From Bizionia myxarmorum (GTDB taxonomy: Bacteria > Bacteroidota > Bacteroidia > Flavobacteriales > Flavobacteriaceae), in contig NZ_VSKK01000001.1 of the NCBI RefSeq assembly GCF_008086205.1, positions 1,240,001-1,304,000 on the forward strand: a stretch of 64,000 nt of DNA, given 5' to 3'. Position 1 is the stretch's first letter, and each line of letters begins with the position of its first letter. Below the pieces are notes generated by a model. It had not been told where the DNA came from. It did not search any database and saw only the letters and a list, made by a program, of their open reading frames with translations. Shown piece by piece: positions 51,833-61,777 of the stretch. Both the position numbers and the translations under genes were made by a program.

Positions 51833-52612
51833 TTATAATTTAGCAAAAAGCTTTTCCATTTTCGTGCGTTCTTCGTCAGCTAATGCCGCGTCTACTAAAA
51901 TACGACCACTGTGTTCGTCAGTGATGATTTTTTTACGAGCTGCAATCTCCATTTGAACTTGTGGCGGAATAGTAAAGAAAGATCCACCTGCTGCACCTCT
52001 TTCAATTGGCACAACTGCTAATCCATTTTTTACGTTCGTTCTGATTCTCGTGTAAGCAGCAACTAAACGCTCTTCGATAGATTTTTTAAATTCGTCCGAT
52101 TTTTTAACCAGTGCTTCTTCTTCTTTTTCAGTTTCAGCTAGAATGTCATCCAATTCACCTTTTTTATGCTTCAGGTGTGTCTGGCGTTCCTTTAGGCGTT
52201 CTTTAGTTTGTGCTACCACATCCTTTTTCTGCTCAATTTGAACTTTAAACTCGTTGATGTTTTTGTCAGCTAATTGAATTTCTAATTCTTGAAACTCAAT
52301 TTCTTTTGAAATAGAGTTGAATTCTCTATTATTACGAACATTTTTTTGTTGCTCGTTATACTTTTTGATAAGTGCTTTGGCTTCTTCAATCAAGTTCTTT
52401 TTAGAACTGATGTCATTTTTGATTACATCCAAGCTGTCTTCAAGCTTTTCGTATCTGGTGTTTAGGCCAGCAACTTCATCTTCTAAATCGCGTACTTCTA
52501 AAGGAAGTTCTCCACGAACATTTCTAATTTCATCGATGCGAGAGTCTACAAGTTGTAAATCATACAATGCTCTTAAACGCTCTTCTACCGTTGCTTCTTT
52601 CTTCTTTGCCAT
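51833..52612 (-). CDS. Coiled-coil protein of the C4 zinc-ribbon family, zinc ribbon lost
   Basis: 259 aa. Residues ~10-180 form a long antiparallel coiled coil (heptad-rich Glu/Lys/Leu), as in the bacterial zf-RING_7/C4-type family usually encoded beside NIF3. The C-terminal end keeps the fold's residues (FFTIPPQVQMEIA ... HSGRIL) but all four expected zinc cysteines are replaced: RGAAGGSF where C-x2-C is usual and DEHSG where CxxCG is usual. Three bases downstream of NIF3, so co-transcribed. The family may act in nucleic-acid binding; role unsettled. Confidence 0.87.
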   Translation of the reverse strand: MAKKKEATVEERLRALYDLQLVDSRIDEIRNVRGELPLEVRDLEDEVAGLNTRYEKLEDSLDVIKNDISSKKNLIEEAKALIKKYNEQQKNVRNNREFNSISKEIEFQELEIQLADKNINEFKVQIEQKKDVVAQTKERLKERQTHLKHKKGELDDILAETEKEEEALVKKSDEFKKSIEERLVAAYTRIRTNVKNGLAVVPIERGAAGGSFFTIPPQVQMEIAARKKIITDEHSGRILVDAALADEERTKMEKLFAKL

Positions 52613-52615
52613 ACT

Positions 52616-53731
52616 CTAATAATACTTAACAGGATTTGTATTGGTATTTGATAAAATGAGCCTACCTTCCGGTAAGGCAGGTGCAAAATTAGTGATTTTT
52701 TTCATAAGAAATGCTACTAAAAGGTTTTTTGTGAACTGCTCACTTTCATAATGTCCAATATCAGCAAGAATCAAGGCTTTTTCTGCTTGAAAAAAATCAT
52801 GATATTTTAAATCTGCTGTTATAAATATATCAGCTCCAGCACGTTTAGCGGCCGAAATAGCAAAGCTACCTGAGCCACCCAAAACAGCAACCTTAAGAAT
52901 TGGTTTATTTAGTAAAGCAGAATGTCTAATCGTATTTGTTTGCATGTGATTTTTCAAATAATTCAAAAAATCAACTTCTTCCATCGGAATCTCTAAAGTA
53001 CCAATCATTCCCATGCCAATATGCTGATTGGTGTTCTCTATACTGATGATTTCATAGGCCACTTCTTCATAAGAATGTGTGGTGAAAAGTGCTTTTAAGA
53101 TTTGCGATTCTAAATGTTTTGGAAAGGTTACTGAAATTTGAGTTTCAGACTCGGAATGATCTTTTAAAATTTCGCCTTTAGTAGGATTGGAATCTTCTCT
53201 ACCTCTAAACGTGCCAGTTCCTTCTAAATTAAAACTACAATGATCATAATTGCCAATACTTCCAGCGCCCGCTTTAAAAAGTGCTTCTCGGATAGCGGCC
53301 GCTTCAGCAATGGGTGCATAGGTAGTTAGTTTTTTTATGGTGCCCAATTGTGGAATAAGAATCTGTCTGTTTTTTAAATTCAATTTTTCACAAATCATAT
53401 CATTTACACCTTGAAACGAATTATCTAGTGCTGTATGAATAGCGAAAATGGCAATATTATGTTGAATGGCTTTTATAACCACACGCTCCACATAATTTTT
53501 CCCAGTAATTTTTTTTAAACCAGAAAAAATAATAGGATGAAAACTAACAATCAGGTTACATTTGTTTGCTATGGCTTCATCAATTACAGCTTCTGTAGTA
53601 TCTAATGTTACTAAAATTCCCGAAATAGTTTCCTGGTTATTACCAACCAATAAACCCACATTATCAAAATCTTCAGCGTAGGAAGTGGGTGCGAAATTTT
53701 CTAAAGAATCTATAACGTCTTGAACAATCAT
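52616..53731 (-). CDS. NIF3/YbgI family dinuclear-metal protein
   Basis: 371 aa, the long Bacteroidota form with a PII-like insert (about 125-230) between the two halves of the NIF3 domain. Metal ligands: HPIIFSGLKK and HTALDNSFQGVND in the first half, ADIGHYESEQ in the second. It is often labelled GTP cyclohydrolase 1 type 2 on weak grounds. The C-terminus reads FAPALPEGRLILSN, where PALPEGR is encoded by a palindromic repeat (52661-52681). Confidence 0.92.
   Translation of the reverse strand: MIVQDVIDSLENFAPTSYAEDFDNVGLLVGNNQETISGILVTLDTTEAVIDEAIANKCNLIVSFHPIIFSGLKKITGKNYVERVVIKAIQHNIAIFAIHTALDNSFQGVNDMICEKLNLKNRQILIPQLGTIKKLTTYAPIAEAAAIREALFKAGAGSIGNYDHCSFNLEGTGTFRGREDSNPTKGEILKDHSESETQISVTFPKHLESQILKALFTTHSYEEVAYEIISIENTNQHIGMGMIGTLEIPMEEVDFLNYLKNHMQTNTIRHSALLNKPILKVAVLGGSGSFAISAAKRAGADIFITADLKYHDFFQAEKALILADIGHYESEQFTKNLLVAFLMKKITNFAPALPEGRLILSNTNTNPVKYY
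52661..52681. repeat. In-frame palindrome near the NIF3 C-terminus
   Basis: 21-bp CCTACCTT-CCGGT-AAGGCAGG. On the coding strand it reads P-A-L-P-E-G-R, in the same CCT GCC phase as in the aldehyde dehydrogenase and RidA. Confidence 0.8.
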
Positions 53732-53778
53732 TTCTTTTTATGTTTAAGTTCAAAGATAAAATAATTACTTTCGTTGTT

Positions 53779-54789
53779 ATGAAGCTTCTGCGAAAAATAT
53801 TAGTTCCTATTGTTCCCATTTACTATTTGGTAACGTGGTTGCGAAATCGGTTTTACGATTGGGGAATTTTTAAGAGCAAATCTTACAATCAAGCCATTAT
53901 TTGCGTTGGTAATTTAAGTACGGGCGGCACCGGAAAGTCACCTATGATTGAGTTTTTAATTGAACGTCTTAAAAACTCCTATCAAATAGCAACCTTAAGC
54001 CGCGGTTATAAAAGAGAAACAGATGGTTTTAGACTGGCCAATGATTCTGATAATGCGAAAACGTTAGGGGATGAACCTTTTCAGTTTTATAATAAATACC
54101 ATAACGAAATTCAAGTTTCAGTTGATTCCAACCGCCAACGAGGTATTGAAAACTTAATGGGTTTAAGCAAAAAGCCAGATGTTATTTTATTGGATGATGC
54201 TTTTCAACATCGGAAAGTTAGCGCGGGATTTAATATTTTACTCACCACCTATCACGAATTATATACAGATGATTGGGTTTTGCCTACTGGCAATCTGCGC
54301 GAACCAAAACAAGGCGCTAAACGTGCTCAAATAATTGTAGTTACTAAATGTCCTGAAGAAATTTCAACGTCTGAAAAAGAACAGATTATTTCAAAGTTGA
54401 AACCTGAAACATTTCAACAGGTATTCTTTAGTTCTATTGGGTATTCTGATCTTGTTTTTTCAGAAAATGAATCAAGAAGTTTGATGGATTTAGAATCTTT
54501 TACTCTGATTACAGGTATTGCTAATGCAAATCCGTTGGTTGCGTATTTGAAAAATAAAGGATTAGAGTTTGAACATTTAAATTTCCCAGATCATCACGTT
54601 TTTACGGATTCTGATATCAATAAACTAGAGGAAAAAGGTTTGTTGCTTACCACGGAAAAAGACTTTATGCGTTTAAAAACTTTTCAAAGTCTGAATGCTA
54701 ATTTGTTTTATCTACCTATTAAAGCAGTTGTTCACGAGGAAGAAGTTTTTAATACTTCTATATTGAACTATGTAAATACAGAGGTTTAA
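53779..54789 (+). CDS. lpxK: Tetraacyldisaccharide 4'-kinase
   Basis: Phosphorylates the lipid A precursor to lipid IVA at the inner membrane; 336 aa. N-terminal hydrophobic anchor, then the P-loop VGNLSTGGTGKSP (residues 43-55), YQIATLSRGYKRETDGF, LGDEPFQFYNKY, LLDDAFQHRKV, LPTGNLREPKQGAKRA. I chose ATG 53779 (MKLLRKIL); the 39-base upstream extension begins in the promoter region. Its stop overlaps the convergent kinase gene by 4 bases. Confidence 0.95.
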   Translation: MKLLRKILVPIVPIYYLVTWLRNRFYDWGIFKSKSYNQAIICVGNLSTGGTGKSPMIEFLIERLKNSYQIATLSRGYKRETDGFRLANDSDNAKTLGDEPFQFYNKYHNEIQVSVDSNRQRGIENLMGLSKKPDVILLDDAFQHRKVSAGFNILLTTYHELYTDDWVLPTGNLREPKQGAKRAQIIVVTKCPEEISTSEKEQIISKLKPETFQQVFFSSIGYSDLVFSENESRSLMDLESFTLITGIANANPLVAYLKNKGLEFEHLNFPDHHVFTDSDINKLEEKGLLLTTEKDFMRLKTFQSLNANLFYLPIKAVVHEEEVFNTSILNYVNTEV

Positions 54790-57015
54790 ACTGTTTTAGT
54801 TTCGCCATTATCAATTAATGCTTCGTACAGTTTTTTCTCAAAATCCTCTTGTTTAAATGGTTTCGAAATAATATCTGTAAAACCAGCTTCATCAAATTCA
54901 TGCATTTTATCTTCAATAGTCACGGCCGTTAAAGCAAAAATAGTCAAGTCTTTATTGAATTCCCTGATAAGTCTAGTCGCTTCAAGTCCGCTGATTCCTG
55001 GCATATGAATATCCATTAAAATCACATCGTAATTTTCGTTCCGGGCTTTTTCAACGGCTTCTTCACCATTATCAACGATGTCGCAATTAAGCTTCATTTT
55101 GTTCAGGATCTTTTTAGTAATCATTTGATTAATCTTGTTATCCTCAACAACCAAAATTTTAATATTGTCTAAATCTATATCCGCTATATTACTGAAATAT
55201 TCAATCTTTTTAGGTTTAGCAACAGGTTCAGAATATTTCATAGGAACTTCAAACGTAAATTTAGAGCCTTTGCCTAATTCACTTTTTAGATAAATATTTC
55301 CTTTTAAAATATCAATTAAACCTTTCACAATAGATAAGCCTAAACCGGTTCCACCATATTTACGGTTAATTTGAATAGATCCTTGAGAAAAACTTTCAAA
55401 CAAACGCTCCTGTTTCTCCTTACTAATGCCAATTCCATTATCCTCAACTTCAAAACGGATGGTGTAATTATCACCATCTTGATTCAGTTTTTTAGCACGA
55501 ATCCAAATATTTCCATCTTTTGTAAACTTGATGGAGTTACCTATTAAATTGATCAAGATTTGCGAAATTTTAAGTTGATCTGCATTATAAGTTTCAGGAA
55601 TATCACTGTCATATTCTAAATGCAATTTGGTATTATTATCATTGGCTGAATTATTAAGAGCCGCGATAACATTGGTCATTTTCTTTTTAAGGTTGAAATT
55701 TTCTGGTTCAATATCGACTTTACTCGCTTCAATTTTATTTATTTGAAGAATATCATTAATAAAGGTTAGCAAATATTCTCCCGAAAATTTAAGTGACTTT
55801 AAATGTTGAACTTGGTTGGGTTTTGGATCTTCATCCAATAACATATTTGTTAATCCTGTAACAGCGTAGAGCGGTGTTCGTAATTCATGAGTTACAGTAG
55901 ATAGGAAATTAGCTTTTGTTTTAGATGCTAATTCAGCTTTTTCCATGGCAACAATCAGTTCACTATTTTTAATGTGAAGCATATTGTTGGTTTTTAAACG
56001 AATATTATTGTTTTTGTAAAGTGATAATGTTAGTAAGGATAAAATAGTAATTAAGGCTATACTTAAAATAGTAGTTAGCTTACTTAAATTATTTTCTTTG
56101 ATTTTTTCCTCTAAATTCGCGGCTTGTTCCTTTTGAAATTCAGTTTGATTATTCAATAAGATTTTAACGCGTTTCTCTGGCGAAAGGTTATCACGTTTAA
56201 CCTGAAGCAAAGAATCAGATAAATTCATGTGTTTTCTTAAGTAATCGGCTGAAGCTTGATAATCGCCATTTTTTTCATTTAATTCGCTTAAAATTAAATA
56301 GCCATTGCTTAAAATAGTATGAAATTTATAATCTTTCGCTAGTTTAACACCATCCATTGTGTAGCGTAATCCTTCTTTATCATTACCTAAATTTGTTAAA
56401 GCTAATCCATTATGGATCATGGCACTACTTCTAATTTTATCTAAATCGTAGCGTTTTGACAAGCTAATGGATTTTTCCAATTGCTTGTTGGCTTTATCAT
56501 AATCATTTAATTTAAGGAGTGTTTTACCTTCATTAAGAAGAACTTCTGCTACAAAATCGTCTAAACCTTCTTGTGCAAAAAGCGTGTTGGCGGATACGTA
56601 ATAATCTAGAGCTTGCCTGTAATCTTTTTTACTGCTGTAAACATTACCAATAATTTTGTAAGTCTCGGCTCGGTTAACATCATCTTTAATAATGCGTTGA
56701 ATTTCATTAGCTCTAAATAAACTTACAAGTGCAGCGTCTGGTTCTTCAATAATGTATTGGAGTTTACCAAGTTTGGCATAAATAATTCCGATACTTTTTT
56801 TGGTGCTTATTTTTTCAGCAAGTGCTAAAGCTATTTCCAGTTTTTTTTTGGGCCTCAAAATAGTTGCTGCTTTCAATATCCTGTTGCGCCTGATTTATTT
56901 TGTAGTCAATGTTAATCTGAATAGTCTCATGATCTTCATTAATTTCATTTTGAGCTGAAAGGCTAAAACTTAACAGCATTAATAAAGCACCTATATATTT
57001 ATATTTCTGGGACAT
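54786..57015 (-). pseudogene. Hybrid histidine kinase with TPR sensor, frameshifted at an A9 tract
   Basis: Two overlapping minus-strand frames form one protein. 57015-56841 encodes a signal peptide (YIGALLMLLSFSLSAQ) and the start of the sensor. At a run of nine A's (T's at 56841-56849) the frame shifts; with eight it would continue as QKKLEIALALAEK into the long frame. That holds TPR repeats, a membrane helix (LTTILSIALITILSLLTLSLYK), HisKA with His330 (FLSTVTHELRTP), HATPase (NLIGNSIKF, DNGIG, GGTGLGL) and a receiver (VVEDN, Asp622 in LMDIHMPG); numbering is of the long frame. Intact length would be about 742. It may be inactive, phase-variable, rescued by slippage, or a sequencing error. 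Confidence 0.8.
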
Positions 57016-57035
57016 TTCAGCTTAACTATTATAAA

Positions 57036-57043
57036 CAAATATA
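57036..57043 (-). promoter_or_regulatory. Likely -7 promoter box for the histidine kinase
   Basis: Minus strand TATATTTG, 20 bases before the ATG at 57015. This supports 57015 as the true start of the split kinase gene. Confidence 0.5.
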
Positions 57044-57062
57044 ATTATTTGGCAGATAAAAG

Positions 57063-58061
57063 TTATTTTTTTGCCGACAAAAAGCAAATTAAATCAATGA
57101 TTCTTTGGGAGTAGGCCGTTTCGTTATCATACCAGCCAATAATTTTAACCATGTTTCCAATAACCGAGGTCATTTCTGAATCGAAAACACAAGAATTGGG
57201 ATTTCCTACGATATCTATGGAGACAATCGGGTCTTCTGTATAAGCGAGCACATTTTTTAAATACCCTTCAGAAGCTGTTTTAAAAGCCGTGTTAATAGCT
57301 TCAATACTGACCGCTTTTTCAACGTTAAAGGTAATATCAGTTAAGGAACCATTTGCAACAGGAACGCGAATTCCGCAACCACCGATAACATCAGAAAGTT
57401 CAGGGAAAATACGTGTTAAAGCTTTTGCAGCACCGGTTGTAGTTGGTACAATAGATTGTCCAGCTGCACGCGCACGACGTAAATCACGATGTGGTTGGTC
57501 ATGCAAACTTTGGTCTGTAGTGTAAGAATGAACGGTTGTAATATAAGCCTGTTTTATGCCGCATAACTTATTAATAACATCCATCATGGGTGCGGCATTG
57601 TTGGTGGTACAAGACGCATTTGATATTATAGTTTCAGTTCCATCCAAACTAGATTCATTGATGCCCATTACAATAGTTTTGATGGCATCATCTTCTGGAG
57701 GAACACTTAAAATAACGCGTTTGGCACCATTTTCCAGATGATGTTGTAAAGCTTCGGTTGTTTTAAATTTACCGGTGGCTTCAATTACATAATCCACATT
57801 AGACGTTTTCCAGTTAATATTTTCTGGAGAATTATGATGGGATAAACTTATTTTCTGATCGTTAACCAAAATATGGTCTTCGTCATAGGAGATTTCTTCA
57901 TGAAAAATACCATGAATACTATCGTATTTTAATAAATGACTCAAGGTTCTAGAATCGGCTAAATCATTTATGGCCACCACTTCTAAAAGTGGATGATTAT
58001 GCAATAGTCTGAAAACACGTCTGCCAATTCGGCCGAAACCGTTAATGCCTATTCGAATCAT
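57063..58061 (-). CDS. gap: Glyceraldehyde-3-phosphate dehydrogenase, type I
   Basis: 332-aa NAD(P)-dependent glycolytic enzyme. NAD-binding GINGFGRIGRRVFR, catalytic Cys151 in SNASCTTNNAAP, base His in YITTVHSYTTDQ, RRARAAGQSIVPTTTGAAKA, and WYDNETAYSQR at the C-terminus. The usual C/T position before the catalytic motif and length are normal. The ATG overlaps the lipA stop by one base (TAATG), so the genes are coupled. Flavobacteria often carry more than one gap; whether this is the glycolytic or gluconeogenic one is open. Confidence 0.95.
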   Translation of the reverse strand: MIRIGINGFGRIGRRVFRLLHNHPLLEVVAINDLADSRTLSHLLKYDSIHGIFHEEISYDEDHILVNDQKISLSHHNSPENINWKTSNVDYVIEATGKFKTTEALQHHLENGAKRVILSVPPEDDAIKTIVMGINESSLDGTETIISNASCTTNNAAPMMDVINKLCGIKQAYITTVHSYTTDQSLHDQPHRDLRRARAAGQSIVPTTTGAAKALTRIFPELSDVIGGCGIRVPVANGSLTDITFNVEKAVSIEAINTAFKTASEGYLKNVLAYTEDPIVSIDIVGNPNSCVFDSEMTSVIGNMVKIIGWYDNETAYSQRIIDLICFLSAKK

Positions 58062-58939
58062 TAATTAATATGTTTTTGTGCTTTATAAGAAGAACGAACC
58101 AGCGCACTACTTTCCACATGTCTGAAGCCTAAATCTAATCCAATTTCTCTGTATTCTTCAAACTGATCTGGAGTTACAAAACTTTGAACAGGTAAGTGTT
58201 TTTTACTAGGTTGTAGATATTGACCAATGGTTACTACATCCACATCATGCGCTCTTAAATCGTGAAGTGTTTCAATTACTTCCTCGCGCTTTTCACCTAA
58301 ACCAAGCATAATGCCCGATTTAGTTCTGCGTTGTCCTTGCGATTTTAAATATTTTAAAACCCCTAAACTACGATCATATTTAGCTTGAATGCGGACCTCA
58401 CGCGTTAAACGACGTACGGTTTCAATATTATGAGAAACCACTTCTGGCGCAACAGCAATAATTCTATCAATATGTTGTTCTATACCTTGAAAATCAGGAA
58501 TAAGCGTTTCTAAAGTTGTATCAGGATTCATACGTCTCACAGATTGTACAGTTTCTGCCCACATAATACTTCCCATATCTTTTAAATCATCACGATCTAC
58601 ACTGGTTAAAACGGCATGTTTAATTTGCATGAGTTTAATAGAACGTGCTACTTTTTCAGGTTCATCCCAATCTACCGTTTCTGGTCTACCGGTTTTAACG
58701 CCACAAAAGCCGCAAGAACGTGTACAAACATTTCCTAAAATCATGAATGTTGCGGTACCTTCTCCCCAGCATTCTCCCATATTTGGGCAACTTCCAGAGG
58801 TGCAAATTGTATTTAAACTGTATTTGTCAACCAAGGTGCGCAATTCGGTATATTTTTTACCGGTCGGCAATTTTACACGCAGCCATTTAGGTTTGGCTTG
58901 TCTTTCAGGTAAAATACTTGGAGCTGTTTCTATTTTCAT
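58061..58939 (-). CDS. lipA: Lipoyl synthase
   Basis: Radical-SAM enzyme inserting two sulfurs into octanoyl groups of lipoyl domains; 292 aa. Auxiliary cluster cysteines C46, C51, C57 ([14 protein letters not shown]) and radical-SAM CxxxCxxC at C72, C76, C79 (CTRSCGFC). The C-terminal RSSYKA carries the conserved Ser ligand. [10 protein letters not shown] and [10 protein letters not shown] are family segments. A TATCTTTG -7 box is at 58958-58965. Confidence 0.97.
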   Translation of the reverse strand: MKIETAPSILPERQAKPKWLRVKLPTGKKYTELRTLVDKYSLNTICTSGSCPNMGECWGEGTATFMILGNVCTRSCGFCGVKTGRPETVDWDEPEKVARSIKLMQIKHAVLTSVDRDDLKDMGSIMWAETVQSVRRMNPDTTLETLIPDFQGIEQHIDRIIAVAPEVVSHNIETVRRLTREVRIQAKYDRSLGVLKYLKSQGQRRTKSGIMLGLGEKREEVIETLHDLRAHDVDVVTIGQYLQPSKKHLPVQSFVTPDQFEEYREIGLDLGFRHVESSALVRSSYKAQKHIN

Positions 58940-58957
58940 ATACTAAAATTTGCTTTG

Positions 58958-58965
58958 CAAAGATA
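58958..58965 (-). promoter_or_regulatory. Likely -7 promoter box for lipA-gap
   Basis: Minus strand TATCTTTG (TAnnTTTG), 19 bases before the lipA ATG; same box as in front of map. Confidence 0.45.
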
Positions 58966-59023
58966 CAAAGTATTATGGAAAAAATATATGGATTCCGTTA
59001 AAGTCCTATTAAGTAAAATAGAC

Positions 59024-59578
59024 TTAAGATGGGCTAGAATGAATGATTTCTGCGAGTAATTTCTTGGCGCGAAGCAACTTAACTTTCACGTTGTTAATGG
59101 GTTCGTCTATTTCTGTTGAAATTTCTTTGTAACTCAACTCTTGAAAATATCTTAAATTGATGACTTCCTGGTAATGTGGTTTCAATTTTTTAATGTCGCG
59201 AAGTAAATTTGCTAAATTTTGTTCAGAAATTAATTTATCAGCTGGTGAAGGTGAATCATCTAAAATATCTTGATAGTTCTCGTCATCTCGAATCGTAATA
59301 TTTTGGGAAATGGAGTTCTTTTGTTTCCGCACTAAATCAATGTGAATATTCTTGGAAATAGTAATCAACCAAGTTTTAAAATTATAGTCACTTTTGTAAG
59401 TATCTATTTTATCAAAAGCTTTTGAAAACGTTTGGATGGTAATATCCTCGGCATCATTTTCGTTTTTAACCCGTTTTAATTGGAAGCCATAGACATAGTC
59501 CCAAAAGGTATCCAATAAAAAATTAAAGGCTTTTTGGTCATTGCTTTTGGCACGTTCAATAGCTTGATTTATTTCCAA
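59024..59578 (-). CDS. ECF-type RNA polymerase sigma factor
   Basis: 184 aa. Region 2: FWDYVYGFQLKRVKNENDAEDITIQTF, then FKTWLITISKNIHIDLVRKQ. Region 4: INLRYFQELSYKEISTEIDEPINNVKVKLLRAKKLL, a helix-turn-helix. It overlaps the glycosyltransferase stop by 10 bases, a coupling seen in related flavobacteria. No anti-sigma gene follows, so its control is unclear. Confidence 0.93.
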   Translation of the reverse strand: MEINQAIERAKSNDQKAFNFLLDTFWDYVYGFQLKRVKNENDAEDITIQTFSKAFDKIDTYKSDYNFKTWLITISKNIHIDLVRKQKNSISQNITIRDDENYQDILDDSPSPADKLISEQNLANLLRDIKKLKPHYQEVINLRYFQELSYKEISTEIDEPINNVKVKLLRAKKLLAEIIHSSPS

Positions 59579-60681
59579 TGTTTAGGTTTTGATACGAGGT
59601 TGGATATAAATATAGTCAATTGAAAAATAATTAAAAAGAATTCTAAAAAAGGAAGTAGTGGCAAGAGGTCTTGCTCGTCTAATTTTTTGGCTGTGTATGT
59701 TACAATTATAAATTGACTGATAAAGCGCAAAAGCAGAAAACACAAGATAACTTCCCAATAAAATAAAAAGCTTAAAAGAATAATTCCAGAAAGCCAGAAT
59801 AATAATTGTGACGCGTAAAATAAACCTAAAAGAACTTTATGAACTGGTTTATAATGATTGGCCGTTGTAACGTGACGTTTTTTCTGATTTACCCAAGACT
59901 TAAAGGTTGTTTCAGGATGCGAAATAGTAAAACTATCTTTAGATACGCAAACACTGGTATTAGTAGCTGTTGCAATTTCATTGATAAACAAGTCATCGTC
60001 GCCAGAGCGAATATGCATATGTTTCATGAAACCGCTAGCTTTAAAAAAATCGTCTTTAGTATAAGCTAAATTTCGGCCAACACCCATATAAGGCATTCCG
60101 ATTTTAGCAAACGATAAATACTGCATGGCGGTAAATAAGGTTTCAAAACGAATTAATTTATTGAGTAAAGATTTTTTAATTTTAAAGTAGCCACCATAAC
60201 CTAAAACAATATGTTTTTCAGAACTAAAATGAGCACTCATTTGAGAAATCCAATTGCTTGAAATAGGTTTGCAGTCGGCATCTGTAAATAATAAATGGTT
60301 ATGCGTTGCAGCCTTGATGCCTAAAGTTAGTGCGTATTTTTTATTGGCCCAAAAGGCTTCATTATTTCTAACGTTTACTATTTTAATATTGGAATGTTTA
60401 AAAGCAAAATCTTCCATAACTTCCAATGAATAGTCATAAGAAGCATCGTTAATTAAAACAATTTCAAAATTGGGGTAATTTTGACTAATTACTGAAGGTA
60501 GAAATTCTTTTAAGTTTTCTTCTTCGTTTTTAGCACATATTATAACGGAAATCGGAATGTTTTTAGGAACGGGTACCGTTTCTTTTTGAAAAGCAAATTG
60601 ACTAAAAAAGATCAAATAATAGGCAACCTGAAAACTCGCTACTATGATAAACACATAGTAGAGAATGTCTAATATGAGCAT
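59569..60681 (-). CDS. Membrane glycosyltransferase, family 2
   Basis: 370 aa. One N-terminal membrane helix (residues ~3-28), a GT-A domain beginning ISVIICAKNEEENL with the DxD-like FTDADCKPIS, acceptor-site SGDDDLFINEIA, and the QKKRHVTTANHY (QxxRW-like) motif, then two or three C-terminal helices. Probable polysaccharide or lipid-linked sugar transfer; acceptor unknown. Overlaps the sigma factor gene. Confidence 0.9.
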   Translation of the reverse strand: MLILDILYYVFIIVASFQVAYYLIFFSQFAFQKETVPVPKNIPISVIICAKNEEENLKEFLPSVISQNYPNFEIVLINDASYDYSLEVMEDFAFKHSNIKIVNVRNNEAFWANKKYALTLGIKAATHNHLLFTDADCKPISSNWISQMSAHFSSEKHIVLGYGGYFKIKKSLLNKLIRFETLFTAMQYLSFAKIGMPYMGVGRNLAYTKDDFFKASGFMKHMHIRSGDDDLFINEIATATNTSVCVSKDSFTISHPETTFKSWVNQKKRHVTTANHYKPVHKVLLGLFYASQLLFWLSGIILLSFLFYWEVILCFLLLRFISQFIIVTYTAKKLDEQDLLPLLPFLEFFLIIFQLTIFISNLVSKPKHWK

Positions 60682-60686
60682 TAAAT

Positions 60687-60890
60687 TTACGAGTGTTGAG
60701 GTTCGTTACAGTTTTCAAATTGCTCTGGTAATTTCCCGCAGAAACCACATGATTCACCTGTTGTATTCAACATAGGATTTTGGCTTGCACAAGTACCAGC
60801 AAATTTTCCGTCTTTTTTTGCCCATAATTTAATGGCAATTCCTGCTACGGCAATCCCTAGCAATACTAATGTTATTAAAAAGAGTTTCAT
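60687..60890 (-). CDS. Small membrane protein with a Cys-rich tail
   Basis: 67 aa from ATG 60890 (MKLFLITLVLLG); the earlier in-frame start only adds 19 unlikely residues. One helix (residues 2-22), then KKDGKFAGTCASQNPMLN, ESCGFCGK and FENCNE: four cysteines including a CxxC. Short conserved proteins like this occur in flavobacteria and are called membrane or secreted proteins; role unknown, possibly metal or redox. Confidence 0.75.
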   Translation of the reverse strand: MKLFLITLVLLGIAVAGIAIKLWAKKDGKFAGTCASQNPMLNTTGESCGFCGKLPEQFENCNEPQHS

Positions 60891-60982
60891 AAAATTTGTT
60901 TTTGCAAAGATACGGAATTTCGTAAATAATAAGACCTCGATTATCAAAGAAAACCGAGGTCAAATATTATGGTAAAAAAGTG

Positions 60983-61777
60983 TTATTTATTTAGTGTAAT
61001 TTCTGCAACAGAATTTTCTTTATTTGCAGTCATTTTACTACCTCTTTGTTCTATAGTGATACTTAATGCAAGTGCATCTTCAGTATAAGGGATAGATTTT
61101 AATTCTCTATCAGATTCATTTAGGATACCTAAATTCACCATTTTGTCTTCTAATTCAGCCCAAATTTGGTAACACTGCTCTTCTGGTAATCGCGGTAAAG
61201 AAACCACATCAATCATGGATGTTTTATCTTTAGGATTTATGTAAGCAACTGTTTTTAGGTTTTTAGCACGATTGTTACCATTTATAATATATTTCTCGGT
61301 TTCTGGATTGTTTAATTGTTTCATCTGACGCATAATTTCATCTAAACGTCTGTTCTTATTATCCAAATCATCTAACCTGTCATAAATTTCATCAGCAATT
61401 TTCTGATTTTCAATTTTTAATAATTGATTTTGCTGAAAGAATATATAAGATGTACCGGCAAACATAATGGCAACAACACTAGCAGCAATGCTTAATTGAA
61501 AACGTCTTTTACGAGATCTTGGTTTAGGCATTGAATAAACCGGTGTTTCCTCATCAAGCTTATCCAAAATGGAGTTAAGGACAGCTTGAGGTGCTTTAAC
61601 AGCCTGCGTTTGTGAAACCAATTCTAATTGATTCTGCATGTTGTTATAAGCGCGCTCTACTTCTGGATATTCTGCAAGGTAAATTTCTACCATGTCAGTT
61701 TGCTCTGAAGTCGTTTGGCCTAAAAGATACTTTTCTAGTAGGTCAGAATTTAAAAATGTAGTTATTTTATCATTCAT
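60983..61777 (-). CDS. Anti-sigma factor (RskA-like)
   Basis: 264 aa. The N-terminal part (LEKYLLGQTTSEQTDMVEIYL) resembles the cytoplasmic sigma-binding zinc-less anti-sigma domain. One membrane helix (LSIAASVVAIMFAGTSYIFF, about 93-112), a coiled coil (120-150), and a C-terminal RskA-like beta domain (VVSLPRLPEEQCYQIWAELEDKMVNLG, EDALALSITIEQRG). Start overlaps the sigma factor stop by 4 bases, so the two genes form a regulatory pair. Confidence 0.92.
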   Translation of the reverse strand: MNDKITTFLNSDLLEKYLLGQTTSEQTDMVEIYLAEYPEVERAYNNMQNQLELVSQTQAVKAPQAVLNSILDKLDEETPVYSMPKPRSRKRRFQLSIAASVVAIMFAGTSYIFFQQNQLLKIENQKIADEIYDRLDDLDNKNRRLDEIMRQMKQLNNPETEKYIINGNNRAKNLKTVAYINPKDKTSMIDVVSLPRLPEEQCYQIWAELEDKMVNLGILNESDRELKSIPYTEDALALSITIEQRGSKMTANKENSVAEITLNK

